A DNA stretch of 64,000 nt from Acanthosepion esculentum (GCA_964036315.1 OZ038487.1:59900662-59964661), one strand, 5' to 3'. Numbered from the stretch's first letter, positions 33,661 through 45,589 are shown. Numbers and translations are program-made. Notes: generated from the letters alone by a model not told the origin.

Positions 33661-34240
33661 TTATCAAACTCTTTATCGCTTTATTTTATATCCTCTTCTT
33701 CTTCCTTTCTCTGTTTCTATCAATCTATCTATTTATCTAGCTATACTATATTCTAGCTAGCTAGCTAGCAAGAATATAGTATTTATAGCTATCTAGTTGT
33801 CTATTTTATATTCCTGATTCATTTAATTTCGATTATTTTTCATTATTCCTCACTTAGTTTTTGTCTTCTTCTTCTTCTTCTTCTTCTTCTTCTTCTTCTT
33901 CTTCTTCTTCTTCTTCATCATCATCATCATCAACAACATCATTGCTATTCCCCCTCTCTACTTCCCTTTCTTTCTTATCTTTTACTTGCAACATTTTGTA
34001 ACTTATCATTCTCTAATAACTTTTCATCTATTCAAATTCTTTATCGCTTTATTTTATACCCATTACTTCCTCCTCCTCCTCTTCCTCTTCTTCTTTATCT
34101 GTATTTCTATCTATCTATCCATCTATCTATCTATCTCGCAAGAATATAGAATATACAGCTATCTAGCTGTCTATTTTATATTCCTGTTCCATTTACTTTC
34201 GCTCATCTTTGATTCTGTCTTCCTCACTTAGTTTTTAGTT
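33661..34240. repeat. Two direct copies of a pyrimidine-rich unit, period about 370 bp
   Basis: TTTATCGCTTTATTTTATA at 33675 and 34040, GCAAGAATATAGTAT / GCAAGAATATAGAAT, AGCTATCTAG(T/C)TGTCTATTT, TATATTCCTG and TCCTCACTTAGTTTTT recur in order. The first copy ends in (TTC)n at 33868-33915; the second lacks it. Both contain (CTAT)n. Confidence 0.85.
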
Positions 34241-36280
34241 CATTCGCTGCATTCTTTCTTCTCTTTAACATGACCTGTGAGTGTTTATATTTCCAAGTCA
34301 TGTTTCCTCATTATGTGCCCTAGAAATGTCAAGCTGTATTTCTAATTCTCAGTAAAAGTATCATTTTAGTTGCCCTTTCTTTTAAAAAATATTCATCGTT
34401 ACTCATATGTTCAGGGCATGGTATTCCCAGCGTTCTTCTGCAGAAAAAAATGTCTCAAGTCTATTCTTCACTACTATATAGGAGGACTGATATTCCAAAA
34501 CAGTCCAGTAGTTCTTTTAGTTTACTTGTTTTCTAACCAAATTTTCCTGCTTCTTAAGAAATTGTTCAAATTTTGGAAGGTATCTTTTACTATTCCAATG
34601 TGCCTTCGGATTTCGGTGTCGCATTTTCCGTGCTGCGTTTATTTCCAGTATATGAAAAGTTCTGAATGTCGCGAAAACGGGCCAGCATAGCCATGCAACA
34701 ATGATCAATCAATGCTGGCCTGGCAATGTTAAGGACACATCTGCTACATATTCATTATTAGATTGTGATTTTATGTAAAAAGTATGATAATTTTAGTAGA
34801 AGTGGTATTTATTCTGAGAAGGTCTGCAGAGATTTTATATGTATTTCGTTGCTTCTTGAGAGAAGTGGAATATAATTTTATCTGATCTAAAAGTATGCGT
34901 TTCCGATTCAAGCTGATTCACCGTATTAATTATTTATTTTCATAGAGATAACTTGGTGAAAATGTAACAATTGCTTCAGGTTTTATCACTGTGCCTGGAA
35001 TTCGTTAAATTATTGTCTTGCAGTTACCAATTCGCCACTGATGTTAGCGAATAAAAAAAGGTTAAAAAAATGATCCAATTTACACCAGCATTGTTTTCAG
35101 TACAACTCAGACGAAGGTCACTATGTGAAGTTAAAATCTGGCATGTTACTCTGTTGACAATCATAAATTCGTATTTTCATTTTTTTTTTTTTAATATCTT
35201 CACATACAAGTTCCCCGGCTCGTTGAGAACACGTCTTTTAATAGCACTAACTTTTTTCTTAGTTTTCAGATTACCGTTTCTTATCTGATTTCCTTAAAGA
35301 CAGTACACAGGGATTTAAAGATTGCTCGTTTTCTGAACGTTGCATGATCATTTGTTGCCAAATATCACAAAAAGCTTGAAGCCGCTTACTTGTTTTGCAA
35401 AATGCCACGAATATATCAATAATCCACATTTCTTTTTTAGAGTTCGTTTCTTTTTATGTTAATTCATTCAGACGTGTTTATTCGTCATCTTAACAAGCAT
35501 TGCTCCGAATAAACATTATTCTCAAAGCCTAGTTATAGGAATTCGAAAGAAAACTTTTTTTCTTGATTTTAATTGTTCTGACTATTTATTTAATCTTGGT
35601 GATTCTATCAACTCTAAATATACAAAAGCATCTGTCCTTTTTTTTAACTTTTTTTTCAGCTTTGTTCTTCAAGCTCTAGACAATTTCGTGCTGTTTATAA
35701 TTTTTAGGTTTGGTAATTTTGTTTGGATGATGCGTTCACACAGCAACTTAAAATACCACAGCAAATTACTCAGGCATATTCTATTTCTCCGTACACCTGT
35801 TGTAATCGGTAGGTTTCACGAAAGAATAATTGGCAGCAGTTCTTTAAGTATAACGAGTTGGTATTCTAGTTGACTTTATCATTGCTCTTATATTGATGGT
35901 GTATATTCTTCTGTGTATTTTCCATATTTCTATATTCTTTACAAGAATATTTGGGACTGTTTCAATAACGATGGTCATAAATATCACACTTTTTTACAAT
36001 TATCATTACTATTATTATTTTCATTATAATGCATCCACAAGGTGGAATTACACTCATTCCCTCCGTATTACTATTCTAAGGAGAAAGATGCAATAAAACA
36101 TTTTTCCAAAGAACTGCTACTTCATAAAACAAAATACCGGATACCTCCCTGAATATTATAATCGTAACCATTTCAATTCAAGGATCAATCTTTATCATCC
36201 TTATTCCCATAATTATCACTTCCTATTTATTCATCTCACATTCATATCATACTCCTCATTCAGTAACGCTCTACCTTGAG
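34241..36280. other. Unassigned T-rich stretch
   Basis: No repeat family or domain recognised. ORF 34370-34690 (106 aa) is rich in F, L and S and overlaps a minus-strand ORF; I treat both as chance. Confidence 0.4.
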
Positions 36281-36324
36281 TGGCATTTGGGCATTATATA
36301 GGGTGATCAGAAATAGGGTTTTGG

Positions 36325-36630
36325 GGGTTGCCTATGGGTTAACAACAAAAAATCGACGTTGCCAGGGTTTACGATCAGTTTGTATTCGTTATTTCGGGAA
36401 AGCCATGATACGATCTATCGCATATCTTATCGGTAAATATCAGGGTAGTTGTCAAACGTTAGCCTTCTTTGGAGTTCAAAAATAGGTCACCCAAACATTG
36501 TTCTTTGTGTCTAACAGTTAACAGCAGAGAGAATCGACGGTGTCAGAGTTTACGATCAGTTTGTATTCGTTATCTCGGGAAAGCTATGAATCGATCTATC
36601 CCATGGGTAAATATAAGACAAGTTGGCAAC
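36325..36630. repeat. Near-tandem duplication, period about 182 bp
   Basis: AATCGACGTTGCCAGGGTTT / AATCGACGGTGTCAGAGTTT followed by ACGATCAGTTTGTATTCGTT, TCGGGAAAGC(C/T)ATGA and CGATCTATC occur at 36350 and 36532. The first copy is followed by GGTAAATATCAGGG, the second by GGTAAATATAAGAC. Confidence 0.85.
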
Positions 36631-36879
36631 CTTTTCCAGATTTTCTCTGTAGAATTGCCGCGCATTTCTTGAATAGAACGAAGGTGTGGGTGGATCAAAG
36701 TCATAAGCTAATCTATTTCGTACTTAATCGAGGACAGTTTCTATTCACTTTGCAATAATGCCCTGAGAAATGGTATTTCTCCTCTAAATATGTGTAAATA
36801 TGTTAGTGGGAACGTTTTATACGACAATCGCTATTGGGCGTTTAATAATAAGAAAAGTCGAAGATTGGTACAATCTTCC

Positions 36880-37020
36880 TGCAACATGAAATCCAGTACA
36901 ACTTGCCGCATATAATTTTGAGTAGTGAAGGGCAACGCCAAGTAACCCCAATCACAAGAAGTGGAATTACTCAGCATGACATCTTGACAATATCATGGTT
37001 AATAAGAAAGATTCACTTTG
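36880..37020 (+). mobile_element. SINE-like family F, 3' part
   Basis: GGGCAACGCCAAGTAACCCC, AATTACTCAGCATGACATCT and TGACAATATCATGG match the ends of the longer copies at 37.5 and 40.6 kb. Confidence 0.6.
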
Positions 37021-37534
37021 AAGATGTCCATGTCTGTTTATAATTTTAAAAAGATAAATATGTCCCATATTTCATTCTATCACTAACCTGGAACTACTTA
37101 ATTAAAGGAACAATATGAGATATGCCTGAACACGTGAACATGCAACCCCATTAAATATAGGGTGCAGCTGAGAAATCCCAAAAGGTCACAAAAGTAGAAC
37201 ATTAAGACCGAATACACTAGTCAGTAGTAATGGTCAACCAAACTGACTAGTGCCCAATGGCGAGCTCATATAAAGTTAGTTTGACAGAAAGTCACAAGCT
37301 CATTTCCTTTACTTTGGGACACCTACTTCAGAAAGTTTTTGAGGGGCAGTCGAATGATGAAGTTTGCCATTGATATCTATGAACAGAAAGGTGTGGATGC
37401 CCTAATGAAGTCATCACACTCCAGCTAGGACAGTTACTAGAGAAAGGCACGAACCTACTAATTCCCTAACTATTTATAAATAAAAGGTATGTTTACTCCT
37501 TTCAAATATATATATATGTCATTCCTTTGTTGAG
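37021..37534. other. Unassigned, partly related to family F
   Basis: A segment at 37395-37500 (CCTAATGAAGTCATCACA ... AGAAAGGCACGAACCTACTA) resembles the middle of family F. A hairpin CACTAGTCAGT (37215) / ACTGACTAGTG (37242) lies upstream. Confidence 0.4.
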
Positions 37535-37880
37535 AGTTCTATAATATATCAGGCCAAGGAATGTTGAGATGTCCTAATGCAACCAAAAATACTGAGTTCA
37601 AATTCCAACTTCACTTTAAATGAATAAACTTGTGAAAGGTATGCACCAACTATTCCCATTCTAATACATAAATACCAGAGCAGTTTCCATCTTTCCACCT
37701 TAGAAGACAATCATTCTTGTTCAATCTTTGGCCAGATGTTAAGGATTGTCTCTTGCTAGAAATACCACGTAACCCAGCACAACATGTCACACTGAGAAGG
37801 ATAAGGTAGTCCCTATCACTCTTAGAGATGTCACGAAAAGGAATTACTCAAACTGCACACAAACAATATAATGGGTAATC
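37535..37880 (+). mobile_element. tRNA-like SINE, family F
   Basis: GATGTCCTAATGCAACCA, B-box-like GAGTTCAAATTCC, AACTATTCCCATTCTAATAC, TCTTTGGCCAGATGTTAAGG and GATGTCACGAAAAGGAATTA, then a CTCAAACTGCACA end. Ordered similarity to 40575-40905 and 36880-37020. Confidence 0.6.
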
Positions 37881-38790
37881 CTAAAAAATTCTACAATTCC
37901 ATAAAATGTTTTTATAATCTAGGAATAAATAGATCTAAAGAATGCCACACTTACTAAAAGAGGAATTCATTTACTTAAACAGAAGTTTCTTGAAAAGCTA
38001 ATTCGGCACCTAGAGTTTTTTCATATATCTTCTTACGTAAAAGAAAATACACCTTTCCAAAGTCAACATTCATGACTATGTATTTTTTTAGATTCAAAGA
38101 AAATAGTTCAAGTCAAAACCTTCTATTATTTGAAATATAATGGGTCTTTATTAAGTTTGGACATATAGGTAAAAATGCATATTTTTTAAAATGAAATTTT
38201 CAACAACATTTTATTGAATGTGAATATTAACAAATAACATCTTCAATATTATTTCTATCATTTGTGATGCAAAGTTGTTGCCCTTTGTAAGATTCGCGTG
38301 AACTCGATGCAATCAATTCCACATTGTTGTCAATATTATTACATTCACTCTTTATGCATTCAATCAAGTGTGTTGCATCTGTGATTTTCATTGAGTACAC
38401 CTTCTCCTTTAGAATGCCCCAGAAAAAGAAGTCAATTTTTTCTTCTTTCGAAAAAACCATGTTTAATCAGAATTTAAGGACACTCTGCATAATAAATGAA
38501 TTTTTCACACTAAAATAATATAAATAATAATTTCATTAAAAAATCAATAGCGACATTTATTCACTTCCGTCTAATAAACATTAAATTACATCACTTGACA
38601 TCCTCCATAATTTATCTGGACATTCAGTTAGCCTGATTATATTTAAGAGTATTCTTAAATGTCAAATTTCTGAAAAATTAACATTTTTACTTGTATTTAT
38701 AAATACGTTTTGAAAAAAGAAATCCTTACATTTGCCTTGATGAAGTTCAACAGAGGACGAGATAGATTGTATCACAGCTCATCAGTGTGG
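37881..38790. other. Unassigned
   Basis: AT-rich; no family or domain recognised. Confidence 0.4.
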
Positions 38791-39124
38791 CTAGATATCC
38801 GATTGCTTCAAGCCTGTATCGAAACTCAACCGATCAGTCAGAGAACCTTTGCGCACAACAGAGAAAGGGAATTTTAATGCATTATATACGTGATGTATAC
38901 AAACGCTAAAACGGTCGCCATAGCGCCCAATTCGTTCGAAGAATGATGCATTTAAAGTAACAGCAGCGTTTTAAAATTGCCTTTCCCTATAGTGATCAAT
39001 CGGCGAACGAGAGCGTAAGTCGTCATCCACAGACAGACTGATTCGCGGTCTCACAGGTCGACATCCAATTGCTTCAAGCCGAGATCGAAATTCGACCGAT
39101 TTGACATCAGTCAGAGACCCTTAT

Positions 39125-39125
<1 letters not shown>
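38791..39125. repeat. Direct repeat pair about 255 bp apart
   Basis: ATCCGATTGCTTCAAGCC, GATCGAAACTCAACCGAT-like and CAGTCAGAGAACCTT at 38797-38850 recur at 39063-39118 as ATCCAATTGCTTCAAGCC, GATCGAAATTCGACCGAT and CAGTCAGAGACCCTTA. Could be terminal repeats of a short element or a duplicated SINE. Confidence 0.6.
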
Positions 39126-39133
<8 letters not shown>

Positions 39134-39213
<80 letters not shown>

Positions 39214-39491
39214 GGTGGATCCACCTAATCTGCATAGGTGACTACCAACTATATAAATAATGGTTGGTACCGGAAGACGAGAGAAGTGGAATCACGAGCT
39301 CCAACTAGAGACTCTGATCGACTGCGACTAGTCAACACATTTTCCAGGAACGTCTTCCCAGAAATATACAGAAATACTATATGTACTTATTGTGTACACT
39401 TTCTTGTTATAATACATTCTTGTCAACAAGTACATTTTGTGTTGCATTATTATTCCATGCAATAGGCGAGATTCAACAATGAGTCAAGACT

Positions 39492-39531
<40 letters not shown>
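39134..39531 (+). mobile_element. Candidate solo LTR inside a (TA)n array
   Basis: A 271-289-bp segment starts TGTTGTGGTGGATCCACC (39208) and ends ATTCAACA (39478) or CTCAACA (39496), i.e. short inverted TGTTG/CAACA termini. It contains TATAAATAATGG about 45 bp in and AATACATTC later. It is flanked by (TA)n on both sides (39134-39207 and 39497-39531). These are LTR-like features of the Ty3/gypsy kind, but no internal domain or primer-binding site is present, so this is tentative. Confidence 0.45.
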
Positions 39532-39535
<4 letters not shown>

Positions 39536-39539
39536 GTTT

Positions 39540-40130
39540 ATTAGCTATAAATTGCTAGACAAATAAAATTACAACGATATCTTAAGTCAAAACAATTTTT
39601 TAGAAACTTTCTATGAATAACTTTAATAAACAAGATATTTACTTTGCTTCAACAATTCGCTGCTCCATTTTTCTGATTTCCCAGAATTCATTTTTTTTCT
39701 CATCAAACAACTCTTTTACGAAGTTTTATAAGTATTTTCGCGCAACAAAGTCGCTAACAACCGGAATAAATGTTAAATCGAAGACACAATATCTAGTGAA
39801 TAAATAGAAATGTCTCACACAAGCAGTAAAAAAATTGTCTGGCGAGCAAGAGAAATAGGCTGTCTAGCATTAGCCTGATTGAATACTGCGATCTATATTC
39901 AAATTAATTCCGGATGCATTTCGCAGATTATTTTCGTCAATGAGTTTTAATCGAAAGCAGTACTTCTGCGAGTCAATCGTTTTATTTACCAAAAGGAAAT
40001 TTACTTCCGACAAATCCACTTTTAATTCAACCAAATACGCAGCTTCCACTCGTTTGCACGAAAGCAGGCTTTTAGTACAATTACCGCACGTCCATTTTAC
40101 TTGTGTCGTAAAAGTTTGTTGTAAGGTACA
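39540..40130. other. Unassigned
   Basis: Nothing recognised. Confidence 0.4.
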
Positions 40131-40134
40131 CGTT

Positions 40135-40510
40135 TTTCGTGCTTACGGCCACATCACGCTAAAACACCGGTTCCCATACGATCACCGAAGTTAAACAACG
40201 TCGATCGTGGTCAGTGTCTATACGGGTGACCGCTTGCGAGTACCAGGTGCTTGGATGTGCGGGTGGTGTAACAGATAATAGATACGAATTTTTAATCTGA
40301 GAGTCGAGTTCAAATTCCTGTCGGGTTCGTTATATTCATTTATGATCAAAAAATTTTGGGGGTGGTATGAATCCCACCCCCAACAAAAAATATGAGTTAT
40401 TAAGATTTGTATCACTAAATTATTATTATCTCAAAAAAATCTCAAAATAATAAATATTTTCTGGGTTTAAATAACCTGCAAAGGGTTGATAGGCTGTAGA
40501 AAAAAAAGTA
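40135..40510 (+). mobile_element. 5S rRNA/tRNA chimeric SINE (family B), only plus-strand copy
   Basis: 40142-40251 is 5S rRNA-like: GCTTACGGCCACATCACGCT, AACACCGGTTCCCATACGAT, CACCGAAGTTAAACAACG, then GGTGACCGCTTGCGAGTACC and AGGTGCT. It joins a tRNA-like head (GGGTGGTGTAACAGATAATA; B-box GAGTTCAAATTCC), then the conserved domain and tail AACCTGCAAAGGGTTGATAG. Order and orientation equal those of the minus-strand copies. Confidence 0.85.
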
Positions 40511-40574
40511 TCAACAAACATTTTTCGAAGGTCGTGAAATTTCGTTTGAAAAAACGGAATATTCTGTTTAAGCC

Positions 40575-40905
40575 TTTCAAATCGAAGTTAGAGATGTTCT
40601 AACGGAGTCACCAAACCTATCTATTTGGTCGTCACTTTCTATTAATACACGTGAAAGTCATGAACCTAATATTCCCTTGGATATCCATAAATATCACAAC
40701 AGTGCCTCTTTCAGCCTTCGTAATGCTTCTTGTGTGGTCAATAATATTTCAGTCCAAGGATTGTTTCGTGCTGGTAATACAACCTGTAGCATAAGAATAA
40801 GGAACACGATGTCGCCAAGTAATCTCAATTAGACTGAGAGATGCCACAGAAAGGAATTACCCAGCACGACATCCCGACAATATAAGTGATAAAAAATAAA
40901 AATAA
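40575..40905 (+). mobile_element. SINE-like family F
   Basis: GATGTTCTAACGGAGTCACC, AACCTAATATTCCCTTGG, CAGTCCAAGGATTGTTTCG, GATGTCGCCAAGTAATCTCA and GGAATTACCCAGCACGACAT in family order. Adjoins the family B SINE. Confidence 0.6.
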
Positions 40906-41500
40906 ATATATTGTTTAATAAGTAAACAGAGCGTCTACTCAAATATGAGTATCCACTAAAAAGACGTTTAAGTAATAAAAGAATATGATAATAAAGAATC
41001 TTTTTTCTTCGCAAAAACAGTCAATCTCAAGTCATATTCGCAGTAAGATTATATATAGCAGTCAAGACGACCTTTTGTCGACATTACATTATCAATAGTA
41101 CCTCCGGGAATCAGCTGCGAATGATTATATCAGAACTTATTAGTTTAATCACGTGGGAAAAGAATAGCAAAATTAGATATTATCGACATTATTATCAGCG
41201 ATAATCCGAAAATGCTACGACGCAAGGCCGTTTGAGGACAGAGGGCAACATTTCTAACTGTCGTATTCAACTCGTACAGGTGATTATTAAATAATTAACA
41301 TGAAAGATGACAATGCAGGCCTCGAGACTTTGCATGAGAAAAACAGATAAGTCGGTCGAGATACAGTGACCGGGCTAACTACAGCTGTTTTATTATTCGT
41401 GACAGAATTTACAATGAATCGTCTTATTAAACATTGGTGGACTTCATTGCAATTCTTTCTCACTGCCCAAGCAGCTATTTCTTAAATATAAATACTTTAC
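40906..41500. other. Unassigned
   Basis: Nothing recognised before (AAT)n at 41505-41556. Confidence 0.4.
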
Positions 41501-41502
41501 GA

Positions 41503-41504
<2 letters not shown>

Positions 41505-41556
<52 letters not shown>

Positions 41557-41726
41557 TGGGCCATTGTAATCTATACTACAGAAGTTACACTGAGGAAATC
41601 AGAATAAATCCCAGTATACAAAAGTCTGTGTTGCTTGGACCTGCGAATATTTTACCAAATGTATTCTCTCTGTGAGGACATACGATCTTCTGGCCAGAAA
41701 CCATGGTGCAATATCTCCGGTTGAGG

Positions 41727-41776
<50 letters not shown>
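41505..41776 (+). pseudogene. R2-like retrotransposon C-terminal fragment between two (AAT)n tracts
   Basis: Between (AAT)n at 41505-41556 and (AAT)n at 41728-41776, a plus-strand frame reads INPSIQKSVLLGPANILPNV, the LQKxxLLGTAxILRxVL terminal motif, then a stop and a 3' UTR ending CTCCGGTTGAGGATAATAAT. Confidence 0.6.
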
Positions 41777-41778
<2 letters not shown>

Positions 41779-41799
41779 GAATAATAATAACAACAACAA

Positions 41800-42560
41800 C
41801 TATTGTAGCAAAAAAATATGAAAAAAAGCCAAGGATAAAGCTCTTGAACAGATGAAACAAAGCTGGGAAAACAAATCTCTGTATGGTCAGTATCCAGAAC
41901 TCATCGATTGTAACGATTAAAGGCTAAAACAAAAGCTTTATTCTTGCAAAACAAGACCAGAGTCTTTTCACTGCGAACTCTTAGGCAAATATCATAAATA
42001 ATAGTATGGATACAAAATTCAGGTTCTGTAACAAATATCAAGAAACTATAAACCATCTAATCTCAGGATGTTCTGTACTTACGCCAAATGAATATACAAA
42101 TTGTCATGATAGAGTGGGGCAGTATTTACACTGGGCAATGTGCAAAAACTTTGGAAAAGATCTTAATAAGCACTGGTATGAACATCACCCAGCACCGTTT
42201 ACAGAAACAGAATACATCGCAATTATATGGGATTACACCATCTTTACAGATAGGAAGTTTCAAGAAAATAGGCCGGACATAATTCTCAAAAACGGAAAAG
42301 AAAAAATTGCCTAGTAATTGATATGACTTTCCCTGTGCACTGTAACATAGCAAATAAGGAATTTGAAAAACTATCCAAGTATAAGGACCTGGAAATCGAA
42401 ATAGAAAAATGTGGAAATTGAAAACAAGAATAGTAGCAGTCATAGTAGGTACGATTGGAATGATAAAAAAGGGAACACGACACATTGACAATCTCAACTT
42501 AAGAGAAGTTCAAAAACTTGTCCTGATAAATACAGTCTACACACTGAGAAGAACTTTGTA
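41800..42560 (+). pseudogene. R2-like non-LTR retrotransposon: zinc-knuckle and endonuclease C-terminus
   Basis: A plus-strand series of frames includes QSWENKSLYGQYPEL near 41870. The open frame 42006-42314 follows with FRFCNKYQETINHLISGC, a Cx2C...Hx4C zinc knuckle whose first Cys is Phe here. It continues AMCKNFGKDLNKHWYEHHPA, ENRPDIILKNGKEK and, after a stop, a VIDMTFP segment and KYKDLEIEIEKMWKLKT. The RPDI and VIDMTFP blocks resemble the PD-(D/E)xK-type endonuclease placed after RT in R2-class elements. The end reads EVQKLVLINTVYTLRRTLYM at 42500-42560. Stops and frameshifts make it inactive. Confidence 0.75.
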
Positions 42561-42976
42561 CATGTAACACTTATAATGTTATTGGAGTTAGAAAAACAGT
42601 CATGAAATGTAGCCATAACGACACACTCCTACTTGCCTTAGGTCTTCCCAAACATTTACAAAATCTTCGGGAAGAAGATTTTGTAAGTAGTGTGACCATG
42701 GCAGAAATGACGATGATGATGTAATTATAATAATAATGAGTTACATGGTATAAGCACCCACTGAATATAGAAAGAAGGAAAGAAAGAATGGAAGATAAAA
42801 GTGTTTAACGTCTGTTTCTATGAAATGGAAACATTTGTCAATGTCAAATATTTTCATGTGTATACCCTTATTTATAAATAAATTTCTTAATAAAAGTGTC
42901 TGCATTAATAAAAAAAATAGTTTCTAATTTGAATTGATTGAAGCTGTTACCAGACAAATATATTATTTTTGTAATT
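42561..42976. other. Retroelement 3' flank and unassigned sequence
   Basis: Includes a short (ATAAT) run near 42722-42738 that may be the degraded tail of the preceding element. CTTCCCAAACATTTACAAAA at 42645 and TTTTGTAAG around 42680 form a small inverted repeat around TCTTCGGGAAGAAGA. Confidence 0.4.
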
Positions 42977-43190
42977 TAAAACGGAATCCATTAAACATTA
43001 AACATTAACATTAAACATTAAACGGAATCCATTAAACATTAAACATTAACATTAAACATTAAACGGAATCCATTAAACATTAAACATTAAACGGAATCCA
43101 TTAAACATTAAATATTAAACATTAAACATTAAACGGAATCCATTAAACATTAAACATTAAACATTAAACATTAAACGGAATCCATTAAAA
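42977..43190. repeat. Composite minisatellite of ATTAAAC and GGAATCC units
   Basis: Runs of the 7-mer ATTAAAC (two to five in a row, with single-base-deleted versions such as ATTAAC) are punctuated by GGAATCC, also 7 nt, giving a higher-order period of about 35-50 bp over about 215 bp. Confidence 0.95.
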
Positions 43191-45585
43191 TGTGCAGTAT
43201 CATAGATATCCTTGTCAGTTGCCTGACCTAAAATGATCGGGTACGCCCTCTAGAGGATTACGCACTGTGCATTCCTCTTCATGAGTGGGCGTAGTTTTAA
43301 AGCTAGAGGCAAGGGGGTTTCCTTTTTTTTCAGTTTGAGGGATGAGGCAACTAAGACTACCATACTCAGAGACTGTATTTACAACTGCTAGAGAACTAGA
43401 TATGTATCTTTAACCAAGGTTTTAAGCATTACATAACGTCGCTTGTGTTGCGCGTAAAATGGAAAAAAAGAGCAGCCGAACCCGAATAGCAAATAATATA
43501 ACAATGAAAACTTCTCAAATATCAAGTCAAAGGAAATCATTAGTCATAAAGTATGTCTATAAGATGTACCATGCAAATGACTTTATTATATTTTCTTTTT
43601 CTTTGGAGATATATGGCATTTGACGTATCTTTGGTGGGTGCGTGTTCACATAAAAGCAATTAACTAAGAAGCAACAAAACATTGGCTTTCTTCTACAGAC
43701 CTTTCATTCTTTTTTATAGTGGAAACTGTAGGGAAAATTCCTCAATGTCACTTGCGAATGTCCGTTTTCTTTTTCTGGTAGAGATGTAAGTTCGAGTAAG
43801 TTCAGAAGAAAGTTCAGATTGGTTGATTTTGTTTAGCGGCATATCGCCCTGTATGGGTTATTTAATGCCGTAGCTTAAATAAGTTTTAGGCAATTTTATA
43901 ACTTTAGCTACAGACCTTTTGTACATAATTTTATAGATTCGGAGCAAACGTGCTTTTAGATATATAGTTTGTAGATGGTAAAATGTATTGTTGTTTAGTT
44001 TACTATGAAAATGTATTTTTGTACTTTTTAGTGTTGTATTGATTGCCATTTTGCTTTAAAAATATATTATGGTAATTCTCCTATAAAATTGTTGATCATA
44101 TTTCTATGAAACTGTATTAATCATATTTTTCTTATAAAAATGTATGGCTGGTATTTAACTACAAATTGTGTTGTTGGTAATTTTATAATAAAAACCTTTT
44201 GTTGTAATTATTTTGAAAAAAGTATTGCTGGTATTTTTACTATAAAAAACGTTTTGATTTTTTTTTTTTTTGCAGGTTCAGTACATACCTATAGAATTTA
44301 CTGTAATACGTGTTACGAACAGGTTTATGGTGGACCTGGAAAAAACGGTAACTAAAAAGTGGCCCTACGCACCTCAAAATCTCCAATCCCACGATTAGAT
44401 GCCTTTCTGTCAGATGTAGTTTATGGTCATACACAGGTCTTGGACAGATAGAGTAAGAACGGTTATAATATTCGAGTTCAAGTTAGCCATGCGCTGAGTT
44501 GGAACGTCCAAAATAAAACTTCTCTTACTTCATCGGTGGCGGTTCGGCAAAAACTATGCGTTGGAAGGTGGAAAGTTAGTAAAGTCTTCAGTCGACCGGA
44601 GAAAAGAGACGATACATAGCAACGACGTCTTCAGTCATGACCTACTACATCTTGGAGCAAGAGGGAGGCAGAGAGGAAGAGGAAGGAAATGTTTTTATTT
44701 TTAAAAACCTTAAACAAGGCCACCTAACATGCGTTTGGCGAAGCCAAATGGGGTAAAAATATGTCCGGTTCCTTTTTTTAATAATATCATCGGGTTGTCT
44801 TGCTGGATCAATTACAACTAAATAGTCAATTCGATCCTCACTGTGTGCCCATACTTTCGACCTTGTGTCACATCTAATCAAGAAGAAACGCGTATAAGAA
44901 GTCAAGAATGAATATAAACGCCATTGCAAGAATATGGCAAATGAACGACTGATGATGTTATTCTTGAAATGCGTTGAAAATTAAGATGAAGTGGATTATC
45001 AGTAGTTCGGACTCAAGGATATTTTTACTCACAGAATTGTGTTTTTCATATATTATGAATACGTCGATAATAGACTAACGGCAGAATTACATTGTATATT
45101 TTACTATGGGAAAACGATATATAATTTTTTTTTTTACATATCAGTACAATTTTAGGAAAAGCTCTGACAAATTGTATAATATATAAAAGTTTATACGAAC
45201 ACAAAAGAGATCTTTTACAAAAAGAAAGAAAAACACTCTGTGCATTAGTTGCTCACTGTAATGAGTCTAACCATAATTTCCATTTAAACATTGCTACTCC
45301 AATTAAAGAAGAAAGCAATTTACTATGACGACCATTTATAGAAGTGTTTTAATCGCTAAATCTTTCACAGTAATTTTACGTCCAGGTTCTTATAACTTTT
45401 CACCTTTATTGACAGATCTTCTATTATCACAATGTGGGATATATAATTAAAAACTGACAAAACATAAAGGAAAAAGAATAAGAAACTAAATGACACCGTC
45501 TAGACTATATATCCAAACACACAGGTAAAAAAAATAATTTAAAATTCAGCGCCCATTCACCTGCCTGTACATCAACATAAACAAC
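43191..45585. other. Unassigned, with a SINE family C tail and a degenerate TA-palindrome array
   Basis: 43838-43880 is the family C tail reversed (GGCATATCGCC, ATGGGTTATTTAATGCCGTA). 44050-44260 has irregular repeats of (T)GGTAATTTTA(C/T)TATAAAA type, similar in style to the array at 45.7 kb. ORF 44645-44929 (minus, 94 aa) has no domain I recognise. Confidence 0.45.
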
Positions 45586-45589
45586 CTCT

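Noticed and set aside
34370..34690. 106-aa ORF with hydrophobic stretches
   Set aside because: It overlaps an opposite-strand ORF in T-rich DNA and shows no motif.
40142..40251. Genuine 5S rRNA gene
   Set aside because: About 110 nt is 5S-like, but it is diverged, single and fused to a tRNA-like SINE body repeated elsewhere. No terminator T-run follows the 5S end.
42126..42497. 123-aa minus ORF opposite the retroelement fragment
   Set aside because: It is a shadow of the plus-strand R2-like coding sequence.
42977..43190. Telomeric repeat or CRISPR-like array
   Set aside because: Units are contiguous 7-mers without spacers, unlike CRISPR, and differ from TTAGGG or TTAGG. It is a minisatellite.
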